From assembly GCF_963082655.1 (NCBI RefSeq), contig NC_081554.1, forward strand, positions 47,475,761 through 47,539,760: DNA of 64,000 bases, in the 5' to 3' direction. Both the position numbers and the translations under genes were made by a program. The notes beneath the pieces were generated by a model. It ran no database searches, had not been told where the DNA came from, and saw nothing but the letters and a program-made list of their open reading frames with translations. Below, one piece after another: positions 56,588-64,000 of the stretch (within the stretch, counting starts at the first letter, position 1; every line of letters starts with the position of its first letter). Origin of the DNA: Stomoxys calcitrans (Eukaryota; Arthropoda; Insecta; Diptera; Muscidae).

Positions 56588-57460
56588 AACAAGTAAAAAA
56601 GCATTAAGTACGGCCGGGCCTAATATTGGTACCCACCATCTTGTATATATGTTAAAAACCCTTCGTCTGTGAAAATGCATCATTTTCTATATAGCATAGC
56701 AGCTATATCAAAATATAGTTCGATCTCCACCATATTCAAGAAAGGATAAGGCACAACTCATTAGATTCACCTTTTATGGGTCTAAAATCTTAAATCGGGA
56801 AATCGGTATATATTGCAGCTATATCCAAATCTGGACATATCTGGGCCGTATTCAACAGGGATTGTGCCTAATTTCAACAAATGCGGTTAATAAATTCACC
56901 TTTTATGGGTCTAAAATCTTAAATCGGTATTTATAGCAGCTATATCCCAATCTGGACAGATCTGGACCATACTCAACAGGGATGTCGAGAACCCTAACAC
57001 AGTAAATGCGCCTATTAAGGGGCCTTAAATCGAGAGATCTGTCTAAATAGCAGCTATATCTGAATCTAGACCGATCTGTATTGAACAAAGACGTGGAGAG
57101 GCCTAACACAACTCACTGTGCCAAATTTCAGCGAAATCGGATAATAAATGCAGCTTTAATGGGCCTAAGACTTCAAATCGGTTGATCGGTCTATATGGGG
57201 ATATAGTCAAGATATAGTCCGATATAACCCATCTTAGAACTTAACCTGCCTATGGACATTAAAAGAATCTGTGCAAAATTCCAGCTCAATATCTATATTT
57301 TTGAAGATATTGAAGCGTAATTCCAACAAAAAGACGGACGAACGGGCGGGCGGACGGACGGAGGAACGGACGGTGGAACGGACGGACAGACGGTTGGAGG
57401 AACGAACGGTCTGACATTTCAAGCGGCTAGCTTTACGCTTTCGACCGCTATCGTGAAGCA
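56588..57460 (-). mobile_element. DINE-like subfamily 3, near full length
   Basis: The terminus ACAAGTAAAAAAGCATTAAG has a damaged hairpin, ACGGCCGGGCCTAAT. Four to five units (TCGGTATATATTGCAGCTATATC, CTGGACAGATCTGGACCATA) lead to GACGGACGAACGGGCGGGCGGACGG (57333-57410) and TTCAAGCGGCTAGCTTTACGC. The far terminus is cut by LINE-A near 57461. Confidence 0.78.
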
Positions 57461-59570
57461 CAAATAAGCCATCCTTTGGATCCGGTTAAGTATTGAGCAG
57501 TAGGTGGATTTTTGCAGCGCCGTCCGCCAGACCACAACACCATATAGCACTCACTATAGGTTTGACAACTGCAGTATATTTTCAATGCATGACGCACGTT
57601 CCAATCCCCCACCTTTTGCCAATGACCCTCATGCAACTGTAAAGGGCAAGAGTTGCCTTTCTTGCTCTTTCCAAAATGTTGGATTTGAAGTTCAATTTCC
57701 AGTCCAGCAAAACACCAACATTTGGATCCAGTTGATTATTTAACAATAGGTGGACTTTTGAAGCGCCGTCCACCACACCACAACACCATATAGCTTCATA
57801 GGTCTGACAACTGCAGTATATATCCAATGCATGACACGCGATCCCCAACTAGTGCCAATGCCACTAGATCCCCAATTTTTGCCAATGGCTCTCTTGCAGG
57901 TGTATAGGGCAAGAGTGGCTATTCTTGCCCTTTCCAAAATGTTAGATTTGAAGTTCAATTTCCTGTCCAGCAAAACACCCAGGTATTTTGCGCTTTCTGT
58001 AAATGGAACATTCTCTCCACCTCTCTTGCTGAAAAGTACTACTTCTGTCTTGCACGAATTTATACCCAGTCCACTCTCGGTAGCCCACTTTGCTGTTGCA
58101 CGTAGAGTTTCCTGAAGTATATCTCTTAGAGATATACTTCATGCAACTGTAAAGGGCAAGAGTTGCCTTTCTTGCTCTTTCCAAAATGTTGGATTTGAAG
58201 TTCAATTTCCTGTCCAGCAAAACACCAACATTTGGATCCAGTTGATTATTTAACAATAGGTGGACTTTTGAAGCGCCGTCCACCACACCACAACACCATA
58301 TAGCTTCATAGGTCTGACAACTGCAGTATATATCCAATGCATGACACGCGATCCCCAACTAGTGCCAATGCCACTAGATCCCCAATTTTTGCCAATGGCT
58401 CTCTTGCAGGTGTATAGGGCAAGAGTGGCTATTCTTGCCCTTTCCAAAATGTTAGATTTGAAGTTCAATTTCCTGTCCAGCAAAACACCCAGGTATTTTG
58501 CGCTTTCTGTAAATGGAACATTCTCTCCACCTCTCTTGCTGAAAAGAACTACTTCTGTCTTGCACGAATTTATACCCAGTCCACTCTCGGTAGCCCACTT
58601 TGCTGTTGCACGTAGAGTTTCCTGAAGTATATCTCTTAGAGTGCTGGGAAACTTTCACCTAACCGCAATTGCCACGTCAGCAGCATACGCAAACACTTTT
58701 TCTCCTTTTTCTTCCAGGGACGTAGAGCTTTCTGAGTATATCTATTAGAGTGCTGGGAAACTTTTCCCTAACCGCATTTGCCACGTCAGCAGCATACACT
58801 TTTTCTCCTTCGTGAAGTGTATCTCTTAGAGTGCTGGGAAACTTTCACCTAACCGCAATTGCCACGTCAGCAGCATACGCAACCACTTTTTCTCCTTTTT
58901 CTTCCAGAGACGTAGAGATTCCTGAAGTATATCTCTTAGAGTGCTGGGAAACTTTCCCCTAACCACAATTGTCACGTTATCAGCATACGAGACCACTTTT
59001 TCTCCTCTTACTTCCAGAGACAATAATATATACAGTACCCCTCCTTGATGCGTTCCTCTGCTGACCCATCTGCCAAGCCTGCGTGTAATGCTTATTTTGC
59101 TAGGTAAGTTATTAACAAACTTTCTTACGGTAGAGTTTATGCCTACAAACTCCAACTCCTTTATGATTGACGTCGGTTTTACATTATTGAAAGCACCTTC
59201 AATGTCGAAAAATGCTACCATTGTACATTCCTTGACAGCGAGAGAACCCTCTATATAGCCGACTAGGTCGTGAAGGGCTGCTTCAGTGGATTTGCCTTTA
59301 CTATATGCATGCGGCTGCCGCGACAGACGATCTCCAGGGATCTTCGCCCTAAGACATGTTTCTATCAATCTCTCAAGAGTCTTCAGCATAAAAGATGACA
59401 TTCTAATGGGACGAAAATCTTTCACCTTCGTGTGGTAGGGTTTTCCTGCTTTCAGAAGGAAGATGACCTTCGTTTCCCATCATCTCACAGGTATATATGA
59501 CACAAGCAGAGTATATCTCCCTAAGCCAGGCAACCAGTCTATCAGACACAGCTTGTTATTTAACCGGTGA
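57461..59570 (-). pseudogene. LINE-A copy with RT core and two layers of duplication
   Basis: On the minus strand the frame at 59425-58826 is RT: MKDFRPIRMSSFMLKTLERL, TMVAFFDIEGAFNNV (first catalytic aspartate in FFDIEG), SRGTHQGGVL, then SYADNVTIVV where YADD is expected. About 25 residues seem deleted between GGVL and the YADN box. Downstream, 58483-57461 has LDRKLNFKSNILERARIATL and TAVVRPMKLYGVVVWWTALQ, twice because of a 510-bp tandem duplication (57631-58140 and 58141-58650). Four shorter copies of TGCTGGGAAACTTT lie at 58642, 58751, 58832 and 58942. Dead, but the 510-bp duplication is recent. Confidence 0.85.
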
Positions 59571-59616
59571 TACATCATCAGGGTGTGTCTCGAGGACAAA
59601 TGCTAGATATAACATA

Positions 59617-59847
59617 TTGGGTTGCCCAAAAAGTAATTGCGGATTTTTTAAAAGAAAGTAAATGCATTTTTAATAAAACTTAGAATGAACTTTAATCAAA
59701 TATACTATTTTTACACATTTTTTCCAAACGCTCTATTGCTTTAGAATGTGTAAAAATAGTATATTCGATTAAAGTTCATTCTAAGTTTTATTAAAAATGC
59801 ATTTACTTTCTTTTAAAAAATCCGCAATTACTTTTTGGGCAACCCAA
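59617..59847. mobile_element. Palindromic mariner-type MITE (fold-back form)
   Basis: TA-flanked (59615-59616 and 59848-59849). The left roughly 100 bp of the standard MITE (TTGGGTTGCCC through TTTAATCAAATATACTATTT) is followed by a short unpaired centre near 59720-59750 (CCAAACGCTCTATTGCTTTAG). The same left arm then returns inverted. The usual right half, with TCACAAGCTGTG, is gone. The whole element would form one long hairpin. Confidence 0.95.
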
Positions 59848-59849
59848 TA

Positions 59850-61423
59850 GATAATCCTTTTGAAGACTGATACATCGCTTCTGTGGCAAGTTTGGTGGCA
59901 TTTAAAAGTCTTTTCCAGTGATCTCGATTTCAAGTTCCCTTCATATGTGCTGTGTCAATAGACACACAAATTAAATCACACTCAAGGATTTCTTACAATA
60001 CAAAGACTAAACCAAACCAAACTAAACTTTTTCAAACAAACATAAAGGCTAGGAAATGAAAGAATAACAATACATAAATACATTAAAAGGGATTGGCCAT
60101 AGTGAACACAACTAAATAAGTCAGTCACTCACTCCATGAAACCTGATATCAATAATATGAGAATAATTAATTGAATAAATTCTACAACTAAGCGTCAACC
60201 AAGGCACCTTTTTAAACGGATCTAGACAATGTGATAAGAGCTCAAGTGATTTGGTTTCCATTCACCAAATGAATTTTCATAAAACTCCGCTGGCAATTAT
60301 TATGGCCCATGAAAAAAGCAATTTTCAAAAATAATAAATTACACATTGAACAGCATGAGAGCTCAGCCAGCAAACAACAACAAAGTAGTCCGCACCAGAC
60401 GGGCGGTTAATGCGATTTCTAATAGTCAAAATCATAACACCCCCGACTTTAAACATCTCAAGAAAACCATTCGACAAAGCAAATAATATTTCATAATATT
60501 AAGAACTTTTCATAGAATGGCGTTAATACAAAAGGCAACCTTGGTTGGCAGCAATCAGCATTAAATCGTACATGAAAGCAATCTCAATGAGAGAATTAAA
60601 ATAAAGAAACCGACTACAACTGATTGCAATTTAATATTGCCATACAACACTTGGCGAAGAACAATCCATCTGACATCAGAATCAGAGCAAGAATATAATA
60701 ATCACAACGGCAACCAAATTGCAAATTTTAACGTCATTTACACTTTGGCTAATAATATCGGCCCAGAAAACAATACCCAGGGTACTTAAAATAAAGGCAG
60801 CACCAAATATCAATCCTTAGCCATTCGTGAATAATGAACGAATTTCAAAATTGCAATAATCATAAATTACTGAATGCAAATGGAGCAGAAATTTGGTATG
60901 TAAAATTCTCAAATTATTATGAGCCGATCCATTGTTCTATGGCGTTGTTCCAATGTATTTTTGCGGTTATCACAATTTGTTAGTGTTGTTATGAATTATG
61001 ATTTTATGTTTCAGAAAATTTTAGATTTCGGCAATGGTTCATGCTTGCATTACAAGTGGGAAATTAACGAAAAGGAAAAAATTCAAAGTAATTCTTGCAC
61101 AGTGACACAAAACATGTAAAAACAATTTCTTTATCTTATACCTTCTTCAATGATTGAAATCATGTTGCCACTGAGTCACACATCTTCCTAGATAAGTTTT
61201 ACAAGGTTGAAGGAGTTACAAATACGGACAGCATTGGTTCTCAACATTCATAGTCATAGGCTGGCAATGAAACCTTCTCGGTGAGTTTAATGGAAGCTTG
61301 TCTTCATCCCTATCTTCAATCTTCAGCAATGATGATGTTTTAAGAAATGCAGGCTAGCGGGATCTTAAGAATAACATATGAGGCCAGCTTGACAAAATAA
61401 TTCGAAGTAGTATGGATCTTGAT
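59850..61423. other. Single-copy-looking DNA, no gene recognised
   Basis: No transposon termini and no splice-flanked exon. Contains CAACAACAAC and an A-rich, moderately GC-balanced segment near 60380-60480 (GTCCGCACCAGACGGGCGG). A 66-codon plus frame at 60919 has no family resemblance. It could be intron or regulatory DNA. Confidence 0.35.
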
Positions 61424-61535
61424 ATACCCACCACCATAGGATGGGGGTGCACTAATCTAGTCATTCCGTTTGTAACGCCTCGAAATAATGATCTGCGACC
61501 CCATAAAGTACTAGCATTCCGGTGATCCGCTTCGC
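61424..61535 (+). mobile_element. DINE-like element, 5' end only
   Basis: ATATACCCACCACCATAGG, GTAACGCCTCGAAATAATG and GACCCCATAAAGTACTAGC are in the right order. The element then stops at a junction with the GGTACC-rich repeat (CCGCTTCGCAACCCCTG). Confidence 0.75.
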
Positions 61536-63420
61536 AACCCCTGTTTTCGGCACCCCCTTTTTAGTGTCGATTTAAAAAAAAAAATTGGATAGTCATTCAG
61601 TTTATAAGGTTATGAAGTTTTGTACAATAATTGCATATAAAATTTTCGAAATCTGTCCCCTTCTATAAAGAAAGTACCAAATAGTAGCAAGAATAAAAAT
61701 TCATGGGAAAAATCTTTTAGTTGCCCAATATATTGGGTTGCCCAAAAAGTAATTGCGGATTTTTTAAAAGAAAGTAAATGCATTTTTAATAAAACTTAGA
61801 ATGAACTTTAATCAAATATACTTTTTTATACTTTTTTTTCTAAAGCAAGCTAAAAGTAACAGCTGATAACTGACAGAAGAAAGAATGCAATTACAGAGTT
61901 ACAAGCAGTGAAAAAATTTGTCAACGCCGACTATATGAAAAATCCGAAATTACTTTTTGGCCAACCCAATATATTGTCAAGGTAAAAATGAATCCCAATT
62001 TTTAGCGCTTTAGAAAGAAATGTTTAGTTCCTAACCGAACGATTTGGAAAAAAAAATCTTATGGTCGTCCAAAATTCATTGTCAGTATGTAGTTTTATTC
62101 CAATTTTGAGACCCTTAGGTCACTCTGTAAACAAAGTTCCATTTTGTATGTTTGAGTATATAAATGCATGAATCGAAAACAAATCTTCTAACCGCCCAAT
62201 GTTTAGTTGCCACTGTAACCGTATCTGAATATTGAGTGCTTTAGCTCAATTCGTAAAGAATGTACCATGTTGTATGTTTAACAACCTAACTGTACGATTT
62301 TCAATAATCTTCTGGTCATCCAAAATTTGTACTCAAGGTTTACTTGTATGCCAATTTTAAGAGCTTTAGCTCACTCCCTTAAGAAAGTATGATTTTGTAT
62401 AATAAATAACAAATATCTTCTAGTTGCCCAATATAGTCTTTTAAGGTACCAATTTCACCACATTTAGTACGTTTTCTTCCACATATTGTATTTTTGGCAA
62501 GACTGTGATGTTTGTCGAATTGCTTAATTTAAGCTGTCCCCGTTCGATGCAGGCGATGATAAGCTATTTCGTACTATTTTGCACTTTTTGATATTAAAAT
62601 GTACGAATTTTGAATGGATCATTTAGTCACCCATTCCTTTTTGTACCTACATGCCAAATTTCAGAACCCCCTCTCCATCTGAACAGAAATTAACAAATGG
62701 TATCAAAATGTAGGAACTTTGATTAGATCATTTAGTTACCCATCATTTATTTCTTAGATGTAACGACATGCCAAATTTTAGATTTCAAGCTCCATCTGAA
62801 CAATTAAAAAAAAAATGGTACCAATTTTGGTACCAAAATATAAGAATTTTAAATAATCATTAAGTCATTCACCATTTCAGACTTCAAGCTACATCTAAAG
62901 AAAAAGAACAAAATTTTACCAATTTTGGTAGCAAAATTTTACGAATTTTGAGTAGATCATTTAGTCACCCATCATTTATTTCTTGATTACATGCCAAACT
63001 TCGGACCTCTAGCTCCAACAATGAAGAAATTGCCAAATGGTACCAATTTTATTACCAAAATGTGCAAATGGATAAAAGATCATTTAGCCACCCATCATTT
63101 ATTCCTAAATAGTACCAAAAAGTAAGAATTGTGAATAGATCATTTAATCATCCATCATTTATTTCTTAGTTGTACCTACATGCCAAATTTCGGACCCCCA
63201 GCTCCATCTATAAAGACGGTACCAAATGGTACCAATTTTGTTGCTAAAATGTTCGAATTGTAAAAAAATCATTTAGTCGCCCATCATATGTTTCTTAGTT
63301 TTTCCTACATGCCAAATTTCGGAACTCTAGCTCCATCTAGACAGAAAATACAGACCTCCATCTGTAATGAAAGTACCTAAATGGTACCAATTGTGGTACT
63401 AAATGCACGTTTCCTCCCGT
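61536..63420 (+). repeat. GGTACC-rich imperfect tandem array
   Basis: Starts CCGCTTCGCAACCCCTG. The phrase TTTAGTCACCCATCATTTATT (with variants) lies near 62624, 62730, 62852, 62960, 63086, 63147 and 63273, roughly every 105-125 bp with one shorter step. Each unit also has TGCCAAATTTCGGACCCC, AGCTCCATCT and GGTACCAATTTTGGTACCAAAATG. The palindromic GGTACC and its ACCAATTTTGGT extension recur. A mariner MITE interrupts at 61733. Unknown class; a minus copy is at 49493-49935. Confidence 0.75.
61733..61969. mobile_element. mariner-type MITE, full length, 237 bp
   Basis: TA at 61731-61732 and 61970-61971. Ends TTGGGTTGCCC and, mutated, GGCCAACCCAA. Inserted into the GGTACC-rich array at TTGCCCAATATATTG; the unoccupied phrase survives at 62424 (TTGCCCAATATAGTC). 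Confidence 0.95.
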
Positions 63421-63523
63421 TACCAGTACTATTTTACAATTTTTTCTTCTAACCCTCATCCTTTTGCACCAGATATCTTTAAAGTCGAATTTCAAATCTC
63501 CAGCTCTATCCTATCTACTCTAG

Positions 63524-63695
63524 CCACCGTAGCGCAGAGGTTAGCATGTCCGCCTATGACGCTGAACGCCTGGGTTCGAATCCTGGCGAGACCATCACAA
63601 CAAAATTTTCAGCGGTGGTTTTCCCCTCCTAATGCTGGCAACATTTGTCAGGTACTACGCCATGTAAAACTTCTCTCCAAAGAGGTATCGCACTG
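63524..63695 (+). mobile_element. SINE-1, head and first half
   Basis: CACCGTAGCGCAGAGGTTAG, the B-box GGTTCGAATCC, GGTGGTTTTCCCCTCC and CATGTAAAACTTCTCTCC are well preserved. The copy stops after GAGGTATCGCACTG, where a mariner fragment begins. Confidence 0.9.
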
Positions 63696-63720
63696 TGGTA
63701 CCCATATTAAAATTGTTTGG

Positions 63721-64000
63721 CGTCAATTTTAATATGGGTACCACATGTATTGAAAGAAATTCATTTAACAGATCGAATCAACGCTTGTGATATGCACCTT
63801 AAACGATCCGTTTTTAAAACGAATCATAACTGGAGATGAAAAATGGATTGTTTACAACAACGTTAGTCGAAAACGATCATGGTCCAAGCATTGTGAACCA
63901 GCTCAAACCACTTCAAAGGCTGATATCCACCAAAAGAAGGTTATGCTGTCTGTTTGGTGGGATTGGAAGGGTGTGGTATATTTTGAGCTGCTTCCAAGGA
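63721..64000 (+). pseudogene. mariner transposase fragment, runs off window
   Basis: Two frames give a mariner transposase, the cut-and-paste enzyme of these elements. 63735-63804 reads WVPHVLKEIHLTDRINACDM. From 63805 the frame shifts and reads DPFLKRIITGDEKWIVYNN and onward to KKVMLSVWWDWKGVVYFELL. TGDEKW carries the first catalytic aspartate of the DD34D triad; the other two would lie past the window edge. The frame change probably reflects a small deletion at LKR/DPF. Everything upstream of WVPH, including the DNA-binding domains, is missing. The left boundary is the right arm of a palindrome with the SINE junction. It may be a relative of the MITEs' autonomous partner. Confidence 0.88.

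Noticed and set aside
57831..58625. Two identical 94-residue plus frames
   Set aside because: They are antisense shadows of LINE-A in the 510-bp duplication.
1..64000. Bacterial-type operons, rRNA genes or integrated viral genes
   Set aside because: No ribosome-binding-site-spaced genes, no rRNA-like segments, and no capsid or envelope-like frames were seen. All polymerase-like frames belong to non-LTR retrotransposons.

Overview
This window is repeat-dominated, AT-rich nuclear DNA from a higher fly. Calyptrate or muscid-type Diptera is my best guess. The clue is a recurrent block (subterminal TATACCCTCCACCAT, then GACCCCATAAAGTATATATAT, then a GTCCGTCCGTCTGTCC microsatellite) that matches, from memory, the INE-1/DINE-1 (Helentron-type) elements of schizophoran flies. 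It occurs with mariner MITEs, DD41D transposons, tRNA-derived SINEs and RNase H-bearing LINEs. There are no bacterial operons, CRISPR arrays or rRNA genes. Almost every long open frame is a decayed transposon, a microsatellite translation or chance.

Layout: 0-6 kb holds a mariner MITE end, DINE-like fragments and a second minisatellite family that looks Helitron-like. 6.8-11.1 kb holds LINE-A and LINE-B fragments. 11.1-12.9 kb is a nested composite of a CACAGTGGGA terminal-inverted-repeat element, a DINE-like element and a small TA-flanked MITE. 13.0-14.15 kb is a 29-bp minisatellite. 16.3-17.0 kb is an (AAAAT)n tract abutting a 5'-truncated Jockey-like LINE-C (17.0-19.6 kb). 20-25.6 kb is more DINE-like and Helitron-like arrays. 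26.9-28.4 kb is a second large (AAAAT)n tract. 28.4-29.5 kb holds DINE ends in opposite orientation.

The best host-gene signal is a signal-peptide-type first coding exon on the minus strand at 29745-29814, with an insect-like start context and a consensus splice donor. The rest of that gene should lie to its left on the minus strand. 29.8-32 kb is single-copy DNA that could hold its 5' UTR and promoter.

32-33.65 kb is a long 153-bp DINE array. 33.7-35.2 kb is another array carrying a mariner MITE and a fold-back DD41D transposon. 35.2-44.8 kb is mostly LINE-A and LINE-B on the minus strand with SINE insertions, local tandem duplications and one full-length DINE (39.4-40.5 kb). 46.2-49.5 kb is a head-to-tail DINE pair. 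51.9-53.4 kb is a DD41D transposase whose 3' part is amplified as five 206-213 bp units. 54-57.5 kb is another nested composite plus DINE elements. 57.5-59.6 kb is a LINE-A copy with a recent 510-bp tandem duplication. 59.6-59.85 kb is a palindromic MITE. 61.4-63.4 kb is a GGTACC-rich repeat. The window ends inside a mariner transposase pseudogene joined to a SINE through a palindrome.

The mobile families appear linked. SINE-2 tails resemble the LINE-A 3' end, which suggests shared reverse transcriptase. The mariner MITEs may depend on a transposase like the one at the right edge. DINE-like elements are the commonest insertions and are often nested in, or flank, other transposons.
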